Below are positions 10,682 through 22,046 of a stretch of 64,000 nt of DNA, piece by piece (position 1 is the stretch's first letter; each line of letters begins with the position of its first letter). The stretch lies in NCBI GenBank assembly GCA_037039685.1, contig JAWNGF010000007.1:930001-994000 (forward strand). Direction: 5' to 3'. The stretch is from Ceratobasidium sp. AG-K. Its lineage: Eukaryota > Basidiomycota > Agaricomycetes > Cantharellales > Ceratobasidiaceae. The position numbers and the translations under genes were made by a program. The notes below the pieces were generated by a model. The model ran no database searches and had not been told where the DNA came from. It saw only the letters and a program-made list of their open reading frames with translations.

Positions 10682-13504
10682 TCAAGCCTCGTCCAAAAAT
10701 TCAAATATTATGCGGTTCCATTCGTCTCCGTTGTAGAGCAACACCCCTCGGACCTCGGCGCTATCGAGTTCAAGGCCAATTTCGAACTCGGTTTGGAACC
10801 CGTCCTATTACTCGGTCACAAACAGCTGACGAGAAGAGCGGTGGACTCACTTGGGATCCCGTCCGTGCTTTCTCGGCGAAACTGGGCAGGGCGCTCAAAT
10901 CTACTGTCCATTTGCATAATCTAGTTATGCTGCCCTCGTCCATGTATCTCATCACGCGTTCACTCTCAGAGGTGTACAAAATGGAAACAAATTTCGAATC
11001 TATTACACAACCCACGATGTCAGCTCTAACAGTGGCACAAAGAGGAGACGTGCCTTGAGGGTTCCGCGAAAATTTGGAAAGCTTAATTTTGATGACCTTT
11101 CCCTTGCGCAAAACAGCCCCTTTTTGAACAAGGTACTGAACTCTGTTGTGACAAATCACCATGCCTGCGTCGTTGCTTATATAGTACGGCCGCTTTTCCA
11201 CGTCCTCTTGCTCTGGGGGGAGTTTGACCTGATCAGATTTGGGACCACATCAATACATGGTTGTGAATACAGTTACGTGCGAACCTTCAAGATATATGAC
11301 CTGCACGCAATAACACTTGATATTAAACCCCTCTTGACCAGTCCGTACTGTACAGCACCACGGCAACCTGCAACATCCGCATCTGCGGGGCGAGCTATAA
11401 CGCTGATACGCGAGCTAAACTGCCGCTGATAAACAAAGCAAGTGAGCGTTAGCTTGCATGCACTTCCAGGATAGTGAACTTGCATATATGCGCTTCATCA
11501 GATACTCGCTCCCCGAGAACCCACCAACGAGTAAAAATGCATGGATTACTTGGTTGCATTGGGCGAGTTGGGTTTCGATGAGTTGCAGGATCTCGGCAAT
11601 AACAGGATCAAAGACCTGACACAGAAGGTAAGTATAATTGTGTCATTATGAATGAGACCCGTAGGTGGTGTGAAATTGGATTGTTGCCAATGTGAAAGCA
11701 TGTCAACATGTGAAGCACCAGATCGGCCCAAAGAAATAAACCCACCTCCCGCCTCAATACTACCCCCGGGATTGTCAATTTGCCGTTAGCCAACCCAACT
11801 GCAGGGTCACCTGGATCCTCGGAATGGATGCATTGGAACTGGAATAGTACGCCTATACAATTGACCACGTATCGGACCCAGCCCTCGGCCATCCAATAAA
11901 CTAAACCTACAATCATCTTCCCCACCTCGAAAGGTAACCTTATGGATCCTACTAAATGTATTCTGGAAACACGCCAAACTCAACTCGTCTGTGTGTGCAG
12001 GATGGAATTCAAGCAGACGAGAGACCAAGTCTTTGAACCTTTTCACGGTCAGCTCCCATTCGCAAGAGCGAACCTACGACCCACTTTGTATCCAAGAGTA
12101 AAGTGCCACAAGTTGCACCGCTTCGTGTGTATAGCTCTCCGATCTCCAAATCCTCCTGGCTTCCTAGGATTTTGTAGACGGCGAGGTCAACGGTACCTCC
12201 ACCTGCGTTACAGACCATAAAGTTTTGCGAGGGGCGCATCCGACGAAGGCTTGTGAGGCATGCACAATACACCGCAGCGGCTTCTGACTCGCTTGTTATT
12301 GTTATCAAGTGGGATAGGGTTAGTAGCGGAGAAAGGACATGAAGCGCTACATACGCAATAATCTTCAGCCTGTCTCGCTGGCGACCACTCTGCTGTCTAG
12401 TCCCAACGCTCTGGACCAACCCAGCCTGGGCGGCCGCATCTCGTAATGCACTGCATTCCTTGTTTCCCCACATTGCAGGGACCGTCAACCATATCTCGGC
12501 CGTATCTACCCTGTTGTATGAGTATATGCACCGAATTAAACATGAAAAACATACTCAGAGCTGCAGGGCCGATCTCTCGAGCAATCTGTTGTTGAGCAAA
12601 GTCCCACAAACACAGCAAGAAGTCGGCTATTGCCTCGATAGGTCGTTTGCCGGGCTATAAACGTTATCTGCCTTGTGTAATGATGCACATACGCTACTGC
12701 AGTACATACGGGCAGCTTCGACACATGCAGATCAACTTTACCGTCGCGGAGATAGTCGGGCTCGAGTAATGGTTTAAACCCTAACGGCGAGTTAGTGTCA
12801 GGAGAGGTCAGTGACATAGCACGCACGTTCGCAGCAAATTGTACCCGGAGCAGGTACTGCATTCTGGAGAAATCTTAGATGTGGCGGAGCGGCACGCGGA
12901 TAGACTCTGACCTTGGCTTCGAGACCCCAGGCAAGGACTTCGCCATGCTCGCTGTAGAGCAAACACGATGGTATTTTGCGGTAGTTTTTGGATGAGCCTG
13001 GCCATTGTAGGATATGTTGTACGAGCCCATCGGTGATTTGAGACGATCCAAAGGCCTGAATGGAGTGAGCGATGAATGAGGGATGAAATGTGTGCATACA
13101 ACTCCCGACAGTGTCGTCCCAAAATCAATTGATACACATATCTTTCCTTCAGCTACTGTTGGCGGAGCTTGCCCAGTCTCATTGATTGTCGGCCTAGGGT
13201 TAGGCCAAGAGACAGACTGCTGAGCTAGTGACATTTGTGTCGCTGTTGCTGTGCTACGACCAACATACGAAGTAAGAAAAGAGCTGCGCGTGCTTGAAAT
13301 TCCGGACAAAGAGGAATATTGCTTAGATTGGGCCGAGACACCACCCGCTTCCATTGTTGTCCGTGAAGGATGATACGTCGTTGGAGGGGAGACGATCATC
13401 CCCTCGAGTTTTATTGGTTGTCGATTGATAATCCGATCCTGGGGGAAGAGTTGTCCATCTCCCGGTTGTGGGGTTTCGTCTCGAGAGGTGCCACAACATG
13501 ACAT
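10682..13504 (-). CDS. HSPA12-like Hsp70-family protein, paralog 1
   Basis: Actin/Hsp70-fold ATPase of the HSPA12A/B branch, which keeps the nucleotide-binding half but lacks a canonical substrate-binding domain. The start is the ATG at 13504 (MSCCGTSRDETPQPG), shared with paralog 3. A roughly 130-residue Ser/Pro/Gln-rich, probably disordered region comes first, then phosphate-1 loop KICVSIDFGTTLSGV (about 13099-13150), AFGSSQITDGLVQHILQWPGS, CLLYSEHGEVLAWGLEAKV, GFKPLLEPDYLRDGKVD, and phosphate-2 loop FMVCNAGGGTVDLAVYKIL (about 12173-12229). It continues with the adenosine motif HAFLLVGGFSGSEYL (about 11510-11560), ARPADADVAGCRGAVQYGL, and a beta-rich C-terminus ending FEFLDEA at 10682. Exons are separated by short introns. 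One oddity: the Asp that normally precedes the glycines of phosphate-2 is Asn (CNAGGGT). The gene otherwise looks intact; its client and cellular role are unknown. Confidence 0.85.
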
Positions 13505-14011
13505 GGTGGTTGAGCGCTGATTGCGTGCGTCTTGCACAGCATCTAGGAACCGAGTACGAGTGAATCAATCAATTGATGAATTGCAGCGCGGAGCGTTCAA
13601 GTTGTGCATTACTTGGGGCGCCACTTGTTATCAAAACCGCTTGCGCATCCGCCTTGCTTGCCGATCATGAATAGCGCATCCAGGAGGCTCTACTATCAGT
13701 TGTGTACCCGTGAATGAGATGTTGATTAGATTATAACCACGCATATATATAGTGGTCATATTGGGAATAGGGCCAATTGTATCGCCGCCTCCTTGTTTGG
13801 TACCAACGTGCATAACTATCAAGAAACTTCTTTGCCAAATCAAACTCTAAGTCACTTTCCCCAGGTCGTTACCACAAGACCTTTTGGAGCACTCGGGGCA
13901 ACAGCTACACTGGTCACGTGTGTTAATGGTAACGCCCATAGAAAGAGTCAGAGGCGTGCCAGTGAATCGCACGTATCTCATCAGATACTCGCCGGCCACC
14001 ATATCTACGCT
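13505..14011. other. Divergent promoter region, Hsp70-like 1 / F-box 1
   Basis: About 500 bp between two divergent starts. TATATATAG near 13745 is the only TATA-like element noted. No heat-shock element array (repeated GAA/TTC blocks) was recognised. Confidence 0.35.
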
Positions 14012-14433
14012 ATGATCGAGCTCATTGCAGAACTCGACGCTGCAACCAGCTTGCTTGGTACTGTGTTAGACCAATACCTCGACGCCTGCTCTGCTGTTCA
14101 GATACACTGCACACAGGCTAGAACGTTTACCAGCGTTTCTACCAACCTCACTAGTCGTATTTGTGACGAACTAGCTTCCGCATCCTTATATGAGGATAAG
14201 TTAAAGCGAGCTAGGTCAACTATCGGTCAGGTCAAGAATGAACTCACCTCCATTACTCCGATCTACGCCCTTCCTTCCGAGATTCTTTCCCACATATTCG
14301 AGCTCGTGATGGCCTCTACTCGCTGTGTCGATGCTGATAGCAGCAGGTCTAGATACATGCCAAGGTTTCCCGATTTTCTATCTCAGGTGTGCTCTCGCTG
14401 GCGTTGCGTTGCGACAGACCTTCCCGCACTTTG

Positions 14434-14704
14434 TGTCGTAGCATAGAGAGACAGGTCACATGACCGGATCTCACGCACGGGCGCGTCTCCTATTCCGCGC
14501 CCTATTTCAGACTCACACCCCTATTGGGGTTTCCTCAGTTGGCTTCGTCTATCACGCTGCCCGCTGAGGTATGTTTCGTCTTTCATGTTTCTCTCGTAGT
14601 ACCTGTCTCACACTGTACCTTAGATACATTGTTCTGCAGGTAATACGAGTTGGCTTTGTCTATCACGCTGCCCGCTGAGAGACATTGTTCTGCAGCGTTC
14701 AACA
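14434..14704 (+). repeat. 5' LTR of copia element 1
   Basis: 271 bp, begins TGTCGTAGCATAG and ends GTTCAACA. It contains an internal direct duplication: a roughly 31-nt unit beginning GTTGGCTTCGTCTATC occurs near 14538 and again near 14649, and ATTGTTCTGCAG occurs near 14628 and 14684. It matches the 3' LTR except for G/A, T/C and G/T changes near its end. Confidence 0.95.
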
Positions 14705-14714
14705 GGTTATGAGC
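14705..14714 (+). promoter_or_regulatory. Primer-binding site, copia element 1
   Basis: GGTTATGAGC immediately follows the LTR. It is complementary to the anticodon arm of initiator tRNA-Met (GCTCATAACC), the half-tRNA priming known for copia-type elements, and not to a tRNA 3' end. Confidence 0.75.
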
Positions 14715-14785
14715 ATCCTTTGCGTTTGATGGATCGTCATTTATTTTATTAGCCAACTCCGCGTCCGTCTGATACTGTGCTGATT

Positions 14786-16615
14786 ATGTTTCCGGGGCAT
14801 TCCAATCATAGACCCTCTGGCTCGTGTGTGCCGATGGCGCTGTCCTCTACCCCATCGATGACGGGTATCTATGAAGGTCGAGTGGGAGGTAGCACGCTTA
14901 TACCTCAATACCCCTCGTCCACAGTCTACCAGCATTCCCTGGATTGGCGTGACGCCCAGCTTGCGTACCCTGCGGCGCCGCATGCTCCAGGCGCAGGCTA
15001 TGGTCTTGAGTCCCCGCATACATTTGCCGGTCTCTCTGACCCGCGACGTACTGCTGTTCCTCGGGCAACCTCCAGTGCCCCGCGTCCAGAGCAGCCACTT
15101 GTTTTTGATATCGCTTGCTCGATTGCGTCTAGCTCTCCCTACGGTATTTGTCCAGACATGCCCGCTTTCCATGCTCCGTTGAGCCCGACTCCTGCCCCCT
15201 ATGTTCCGCCTGCCCCCTATGCTCCGCCTCAGTTGATTGTTGATCGCCCGGAGCTAGACGCTGCCGACTTTATAGCGCGTCCGGCGAGTCCTACGGGGAC
15301 TCTGATTGACGGCTCCGACTCTCCAGCTGCAAGCAACCATTCAAGCGTAGATCGTATTGCCGACTACCTAGCCAATACACACGTTGGTTCACCTGCCCCT
15401 GTGTCTCCTCCTTGGTCCCCTGTTAATCCGGCGCATTATGTCCCTCCCCCTTCCTTAGCGGAACAGTTTCCCCACACTCCCCAGCCATTCCCCGCGTACG
15501 CGCCCCCAACACCCAGTCCTGGGGCCATGCCCAACCATTATCTGCAGCCCGGTTACCCCTTGCCGACCCAGCCTCTGTATCATCCACCAGCGCACCAGCC
15601 CTATCAATACGCCCCCCCCCAGCCCCAGTGTCCCTACGGTCCTCAGTGGCGGTTGCCCGCGCCCGCCCCTGTGGTTGCCCCGGTAGCACAGCCCGGTGAC
15701 TTCTTCAACAATCAAAAGGGCTTCGTGGCAATGATCAAGAGTGTGGCGGATGGTCTGAAAGATATGAAGCTGGTGGACGGAAATTATTTAACATGGTCGC
15801 GTCGTGTCTGGGACTCACTTAGCGTGCGAGAGCTCTCACAGTACATTGACGCCGCAGTCATTCCGCCGCATCCTCTCGATGAGGAGGCCTTTCGCCTTTG
15901 GCGTTTCCGGGAGGGCCTGGTCTGCGAGGTGATTGTCAACGCGCTTGACCCCAGTCAGTACCCGTATGTGGAGGACAATCTTTCAGCAGCTTCGGTCTGG
16001 AGGGTGCTACGCGAGATTCACGCACCTTTGACAGAAAGCCATGCTGGCGCCATCCGTTCGCAGATTCAGTTGTTGCGGATGCCCGAGGGTGCCTCTATTG
16101 AGGAGCACATGACAAAACTCAAGCGTCTCTTTACTGAGATGAGTATGCTTGGTCAACCTATGCCAGATGGAGATCAACGGCACACGCTACTCACGAGTCT
16201 TCCGCCCTCTTGGAGGCAGACCGTCCTCAACATGGAGCTGGATCCGAAGCCGTTGGCCGAGACCATCGTCGGTATCCGTAGTGTTGCTCGTCGTCTCGAA
16301 TTAGAGTCCTCGTTGCATTCATCCCGCCCGAATCCAGGGGCTACCACGTTTGCTGCTCAGAGCAACCCTTCCCGCCCTCGTAACCTCTGCTATGACTGCT
16401 GTCAGCCTGGCCATTCGATCGGTTCTGGGTCCTGTCCAGTGTCCATGAAGCGGATTGCGACCTTTGGCAGTGACCGCGCAAACGAATGGCGCAGGGACGG
16501 CAAGAAGGACTCCCGTGGAGACAAGCCCAAGCCCAAGGACGATGCCACGCCTGCGCCAGGTGCCTCGGCGACCGGCAATCAGCAGCCCCTCCAGAGACGG
16601 CCAAGGCATCCCTAG
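14786..16615 (+). CDS. Gag of copia element 1
   Basis: Structural capsid protein of the element, about 609 residues from the first ATG (MFPGHSNHRPSG). The first 300 residues are Pro/Tyr/Ala-rich and low-complexity. From about residue 310 there is a copia-type Gag domain (DGNYLTWSRRVWDSL, LWRFREGLVCEVIVNAL, IQLLRMPEGASIEEHMTKLK). Near the end is a zinc-knuckle-like motif CYDCCQPGHSIGSGSC, whose last spacing is two residues longer than the usual CX2CX4HX4C. It ends with a basic tail at TAG 16613-16615. Pol follows in another frame, so either frameshifting or a past one-base change separates the two. Confidence 0.85.
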   Translation: MFPGHSNHRPSGSCVPMALSSTPSMTGIYEGRVGGSTLIPQYPSSTVYQHSLDWRDAQLAYPAAPHAPGAGYGLESPHTFAGLSDPRRTAVPRATSSAPRPEQPLVFDIACSIASSSPYGICPDMPAFHAPLSPTPAPYVPPAPYAPPQLIVDRPELDAADFIARPASPTGTLIDGSDSPAASNHSSVDRIADYLANTHVGSPAPVSPPWSPVNPAHYVPPPSLAEQFPHTPQPFPAYAPPTPSPGAMPNHYLQPGYPLPTQPLYHPPAHQPYQYAPPQPQCPYGPQWRLPAPAPVVAPVAQPGDFFNNQKGFVAMIKSVADGLKDMKLVDGNYLTWSRRVWDSLSVRELSQYIDAAVIPPHPLDEEAFRLWRFREGLVCEVIVNALDPSQYPYVEDNLSAASVWRVLREIHAPLTESHAGAIRSQIQLLRMPEGASIEEHMTKLKRLFTEMSMLGQPMPDGDQRHTLLTSLPPSWRQTVLNMELDPKPLAETIVGIRSVARRLELESSLHSSRPNPGATTFAAQSNPSRPRNLCYDCCQPGHSIGSGSCPVSMKRIATFGSDRANEWRRDGKKDSRGDKPKPKDDATPAPGASATGNQQPLQRRPRHP

Positions 16616-19600
16616 TTAAGGTGTCTACCTGGTCCTCGTCGGTTCCCGGTTGGGCCGATGAGGCGACGGCTATGACCGCGAGCGTTGAAGACGATTCGGG
16701 CTTCATCATTGTTGATTCCGGGACTTCCCATCACCTGGTCAACCAACGGGCATTCTTTGTCAATTACCAAGAGTTTGGCACGCATGAGCGACCTACCATT
16801 AGTGGACTCTACGAGGATCGGAAGGGATTTGCGCTGGGCGTTGGCGACGTGGCGATCCCCACTTTGTTGCCACAAGGACTTATATGGTGTTACCTACCCG
16901 ATGCCTACTTTGTGCCTGACGCTGGGAGGACCCTTCTCTCTACTTGGAGACTGATGGCTGCTGGAGGCGTTGTCGAATGGAACCCTTATGGCACTACCCC
17001 AGTGAAGGGCCCTGATTCCTCGCTTATAGGCATTGCCTGGCCCTCGAATGGAGTGTGGCGAATTCCTGTTTTGCTGGAACCCCTGTCCATCGAGGCGAAT
17101 TCGGCAGTGGCTGCCTCGTCAATCAACGAAGCGGTACTTTGGCATTGACGCTTTGGACATCTGGGCACGTCCAACCTTTCAAAACTTGCTTCTGGTTCGC
17201 TAGTACATGGTCTCCCGGATTCCCTGGTTCGTCTCGCCGAATGTGACAAATGCGCCCTTGCCAAGGCTACTCGCTCTGCATTCCCCATCTCGGACTCCCA
17301 TGCGTCTGCGCCGCTGGAGCTGGTTCACTCCGACCTGTCTGGTCCCTTCCCTACCGCGGTCGGTGGCGCCCGCTACTGGATGGTCCTGCTCGACGATGCG
17401 ACTCGCTATCTCTGGGTCTGCGTTCTCAAATCAAAATCCCAAGCTTTTGACGCCTTCCGAACATGGCACAAGCGAGTGACCACCCAGACTGGTCGGGTAC
17501 TGAAGACGATCCGCTCTGACAATGGCGGCGAGTACCTCTCTGACCAATGGACCGAGTACCTTGCTGATTCAGGCATTGCCCACCAGACCTCGACACCTCA
17601 CAGCTCCCAGCAGAATGGTTGAGCTGAGCGCGAGCATCGAAGTCTGAAGGAACGGGTTAGGGCAATGCTGATTGATGCGGGTCTGTCTGTGGGTTGGTGG
17701 GCTGAGTGTGTTCATACTGCGGTGTACATCATGAATCGATCCCCTCATTCCGCGCTCAATGTCGTCCCTTTTGAGGCTTGGACTGGTATTCGCCCTTCTG
17801 TCTCCCAGCTCCGAATCTTTGGCTCCAAGTGCTTTGCGGCCAACACGTCAGGAAGCGCCAAGGCCCTCGAGCCCCGTTCGATCGAATGCCAGTTCCTCGG
17901 CTATGATGAGATGGCAAAGGCCTGGAGGCTGCGCATGAAAGGTTTGGTCAAAGTCCTTCGCTGTCGGGACGTGGTCTTTCACGAGTCGTCGAGCTTAGGT
18001 GCGTGCCCTGCGGAGTCGTTCCCACTGGATGAACTGGAAGGTGCCTTCCTTCCCTCGTCGCAGGAGGGGGTGGGGGAGACGGTCTCTGGCTCCGAGTCAC
18101 AGGAAGTCGATGAGATCGTGCCGATATCTGGACAACATGTGGCTGGTCAAGTGGGAGACGATGATGAACCTGTGCCTGTGGATTTACTGGATCGACCCAT
18201 TGAACCAGACTGGACCAAGAAGGCGTCGTCGCTACTGCCTGAAGTTGAGGCAAAGCTTCCTCGGCGATCAACCCGCGAGCGTAGACCCACGTGGAAGATG
18301 CGTGATGGCACTTCTGCGTCAGTCGTTATTGTCCCTCCAGCCCCGTCTACATACCGGCAGATGCTGAAGGACCCACTCGCCAGCGATTGGCAGCGCAGTA
18401 CCCTGGCCGAGTTTGAATCTTGGAAGGATCTTGGTGTCTACAGCGTGGTCAGTGCACCAAAAGGACGTCGATGTCTTGGAACCAAACCCGTCTACATGTG
18501 CAAGACGAATGCCGACGGCACTATTGATCGACTCAAGGTCCGTTATGTCGTACTCGGGAACTTGCAGAAGGAAGGCCTGGACTATGGGGAGACTTCATCA
18601 CCAACGGCACGACCCAAGACCTTGAAACTTATGGTCAGCATTGGCACCGAGAAGGACTGGGAAATCCACCAAATGGACGTGAAGACGGCGTTCCTGCATG
18701 CCGAGGTCGATCGCAAGATCTATCTTCGCATCCCGGACGGATTCCCAGACTCCAAGCTCCCACCCGATGTTTCTCGTGACAAGCTCGCGCTGCGTCTACA
18801 CAAGGCAGTCTATGGCCTGAAGCAAGCGGGCTATCTCTGGATGCGTCATGCCATGAAGGTTTTCATTTGCGTCGGGTTTACTCAGTCAGCTTACGACCGT
18901 TGCTTGTTTTTCAAAGACCTCAATGACTGCGGTCGTGTCTGGGTTCTTGTCTATGTCGACGACTTTACGATCCTTGCGCCTACCCCCGGAGCTATGACCG
19001 CATCTAAGGCACTCCTATCCGAGGCGTTCCAGCTCAAGGACTTGGGCGAGGTCAGGCAGATTCTGGGACTCGAGATCGAGCGCGACCGCAAGACGGGCAC
19101 GACGAGACTTCTGCAGCGGAAATATGTGCGAAACCTGCTGAAAGAGTTGGGCCTTGAAGACTGCAAACCCGTCTACTCACCGATGGAGGCTGGTTTACAG
19201 CTCCCCGTTCATGGCTCAGACGTTGGCGAGGTTCCTCTGAGTGTGGAGGATGCAAACTTCATGCGCGACAAGTCGTATAGCAGGATCCTTGGCTCTTTAA
19301 ACTGGCTCGCGAACGGTTCTCGACCCGACATCTCCTTTGCTTGCTCGTTCCTTGGTCAGCATGCAAAACTCCCTGGTCCGTTACATTGGTCTGCGCTGAT
19401 GCGTGTGGTTCGCTATTTACGGACTACTTATGACTCGGGTATTGTTTACACTCGTGGCAGCAGACTCCATCTCGTGGGCTACTCGGATAGCGATCATGGT
19501 GGAGACACTCGTGACTTTGTTTCCTACACGGGTTACGTATTCACTCTCGCCGGAGGCGCCATCTCGCACAAGGCGATCAAGCAACAGTGTGTCTCAAAGT

Positions 19601-19959
19601 CGTCGGCTGAGGCCGAGTACGCCGCGCTATACGAGTGTGCTACTCAATCTGTCTGGCTGAGGCGATTGGCAACCAATTTCCAGCTTGATATGTCAAAGCC
19701 CTTTGATATTCGCATGGACTCTCAGTCGGCAATGAAGATGGCTCTTAGCGAGGGCTTTAGTGGTCGAACCAAGCACGTTTCAATCAATTTTCACTACTCG
19801 TGTGCACTCGTCCGTAGCGGGGATATCGAGCTGACCTGGGTCCCTGGCGCGGAGAATGTTGCCAACATTTGCACGAAGGCTTTGCCTAGGCCTAGGTTTA
19901 ACGAGCTGCTCGCTCTGCTCCGCTTCGGGATATCATACAGTAAACCGGCCTCGACTTGA
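16486..19959 (+). pseudogene. Pol of copia element 1 (two in-frame TGA)
   Basis: One reading frame encodes the protease motif IIVDSGTSHHLVN; GAG-pre-integrase (LWH, stop, RFGHLG, then CDKCALAKA); and integrase with its acidic residues (LVHSDLSGP, IRSDNGGEY, then NG, stop, AEREHRSLKERV). Next come reverse transcriptase (KTAFLHAEVDRKIYL, VYGLKQAGYLWM, LVYVDDFTIL) and RNase H (GYSDSDHGGDTRDFVSY, CVSKSSAEAEYAALYE), ending at 19957-19959. The stops are TGA at 17146-17148 and 17620-17622; both occupy places where copia proteins normally have Arg, so each is explained by a CGA to TGA change. RT (YVDD) and RNase H residues remain intact. The frame overlaps the 3' end of gag. Confidence 0.9.
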
Positions 19960-20005
19960 TGCCTTTGCTGCCGCTTCTTACGTTTTTGTCTCTGGTTTTG
20001 TCCCT

Positions 20006-20096
20006 TTTGTTTTTTTTTTTTCTTTCTTTCTTTGTTTTTCTTTGTTCTCTTTGCGCTCTTTCTCTTTCTTTTTTCTGTCTCTCTTTTTCGCTTCAT
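20006..20096 (+). repeat. Pyrimidine-rich tract in copia element 1
   Basis: A long run of T and C (TTTTTTCTTTCTTTC type) lies between the pol stop and the 3' LTR. The polypurine tract proper, AAGTGGGAG, abuts the 3' LTR at 20136-20144. Confidence 0.7.
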
Positions 20097-20144
20097 TGGG
20101 GTTGTGAAGTCCGTTCTTAGGTGCGTTCGGACTTCAAGTGGGAG

Positions 20145-20415
20145 TGTCGTAGCATAGAGAGACAGGTCACATGACCGGATCTCACGCACGGGCGCGTCTC
20201 CTATTCCGCGCCCTATTTCAGACTCACACCCCTATTGGGGTTTCCTCAGTTGGCTTCGTCTATCACGCTGCCCGCTGAGGTATGTTTCGTCTTTCATGTT
20301 TCTCTCGTAGTACCTGTCTCACACTGTACCTTAGATACATTGTTCTGCAGGTAATACAAGTTGGCTTCGTCTATCACGCTGCCCGCTGAGATACATTGTT
20401 CTGCAGCGTTCAACA
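20145..20415 (+). repeat. 3' LTR of copia element 1
   Basis: 271 bp, TG...CA ends, preceded by a polypurine tract and followed by the TTTG target duplication at 20416-20419. About 99 percent identical to the 5' LTR by direct reading. Confidence 0.95.
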
Positions 20416-21671
20416 TTTGGACACACATCGACCTTGTTTATAATCACTCATCGATTCGAAAATATGTAGACCGAGCAAAGGTTACTTTGTCTCGAACGGC
20501 AAACCTCCCTTTAGATGTTCACATTCGAGCACCCAGCCCCCCAGACCCTAGTTATGCGCGATGGCTTTTATTCACATTCATGACTTCTATCGCAGCGCGC
20601 ACAAAATCTTTGGAAGTGATCACACCTGCAACCTCCAGCGAGTTTGATGACGACTTGTTTGACCATCTATTTAAAATATTTTCACCAGCCAAGTTGCTCC
20701 AGTTTGGGATTATTGACTATGCTTATTACACGCCGGGCTACATGCGCCCCTGGAATGGTGATGACGACAATGACAACGAGTATCAGTGCCTCCGTTTATC
20801 CTCGGATGTCTTTGAGAGCTTCCTGCTTCCCGTTAGAATCCTCAGACTAGATGGATTATATCCTCACTGGTCTAGTCAAGCGTACCATGGGCTGGTAGAG
20901 CTCCGCCTCGAGAATCCCAGAGGACGGTTATGCAGCATTTCGGCAACCCAGCTTCACAATATATTTATGTCTAGCCCTCAGCTATCTGTACTTCACTTTG
21001 GGCTTGAGATTATCAACTCTAGTTGGCAGGATGGCACACCAGTGTATCTTGGGGAACTGGAAGCGCTCGACTTTGGTGGATTGCGCGGGTCGGGGCAACT
21101 GGATTTACTTCTATCGTTATTCACGCCCGGCTCAAAACAGCGACGAGTTACTGTGAATTTCTATGACAACCCAGACTTTTCGAATCCCGATATCACCATC
21201 ACCAAATTCCTGAAGAATTCAAACATTACAAAACTTTGCCTCCGCGAACTCGACGTACCTATTGATATTGATGATCTCTTTTGCCTGCTCCCTCATCTTC
21301 GAGTTTTAGCCCTCACTGGAAAGTATGTTGCGGATGTGCTAGGTCCATTCGCCGCTGACTCCCAACTCAACAATCCACCAACCGACCTTGATGCCCTTTA
21401 CATAGAGGAGGCCCGCTTTGGCATGAATAGTTTAAGCTTATTGGCCAAGGTTTGCTCACCTCGGATTGTTATTCTGTGGCAAACTCGGGTCGGATGGGAA
21501 GACATGCAGATGTATTTCGATGAAGCAACCCTTGACGACGATTACCATCAAGTAGGGATTTATGGGGTTAGCGATCCCCAAATTCGATCAATAATATTGG
21601 ATTTTTGCCCAATTGTTAAGCATGTACATTTCCCGTTAGAGAGCCCCACTAGGGCTTGGAGTTTTCCGTGA

Positions 21672-22046
21672 TGTGGACTGGTAGTCGCATGATAATTCCA
21701 ATGCACTTGGTTCCACGCTGAATGCGTACGTGCTTTATAGTTGTTTCTCCCACAGCGTATACTGTATAAGCCCAGTATTACACATTTTTTGTCCCTAATA
21801 CACGCCTCGATCAACTACTCTGCGTGTTATGAACCTAATAAGACTGATTTGAGAGATTATCGCCTATATGAATGTACCAAGAATGGGAGAACCCGCACCA
21901 CACAAAACCACAAATTTGCCGCTCTCGTTGCTCGCGAGTACTGGTAACGGTAACAGGCACGAACAAGTTGGAGGCGCGCTGATGCGGCCTGCACTACGTC
22001 ATGACCCTATCGAGTATTCGCCTGCCTTCGCAACTAAAACTACGCC
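21672..22046. other. Spacer between tandem F-box genes
   Basis: About 375 bp with no supported gene. The two F-box copies on either side are tandem relatives on the same strand. Confidence 0.4.

Larger units (their letters stand above)
14434..20415 (+). mobile_element. Ty1/copia LTR retrotransposon 1 (5982 bp)
   Basis: Full-length element: LTR, primer site, gag, pol in the order protease-integrase-reverse transcriptase-RNase H (the copia order), polypurine tract, LTR. The two 271-bp LTRs differ at only about three positions, so insertion is recent. Flanked by TTTG on both sides within an F-box gene. The pol frame carries two TGA codons and is out of frame with gag, so this copy cannot make a normal polyprotein without recoding; it may have been mobilised in trans or have decayed since insertion. 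Confidence 0.95.
14012..21671 (+). pseudogene. F-box protein gene 1, disrupted by Ty1/copia insertion
   Basis: Substrate adaptor of SCF ubiquitin ligases by family analogy. The 5' part (14012-14433) starts MIELIAELDAATSLLG, a coiled N-terminal segment, and contains the F-box-like core IYALPSEILSHIFELVM and QVCSRWRCVATDLPAL. The 3' part (20420-21671) continues WTHIDLVYNHSS and then a leucine-rich solenoid, ending at TGA 21669-21671. Between them sits a complete LTR retrotransposon flanked by the 4-bp duplication TTTG (14430-14433 and 20416-20419). Counting one TTTG copy, the two coding parts add up to 1674 nt, an exact multiple of three with no internal stop, so the gene was intact until the insertion. 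It is therefore a freshly knocked-out allele rather than an old relic. The coordinates span the insert. Confidence 0.88.

Noticed and set aside
14741..15172. Minus-strand Arg-rich ORF
   Set aside because: Shadow of the Pro-rich gag of copia element 1.
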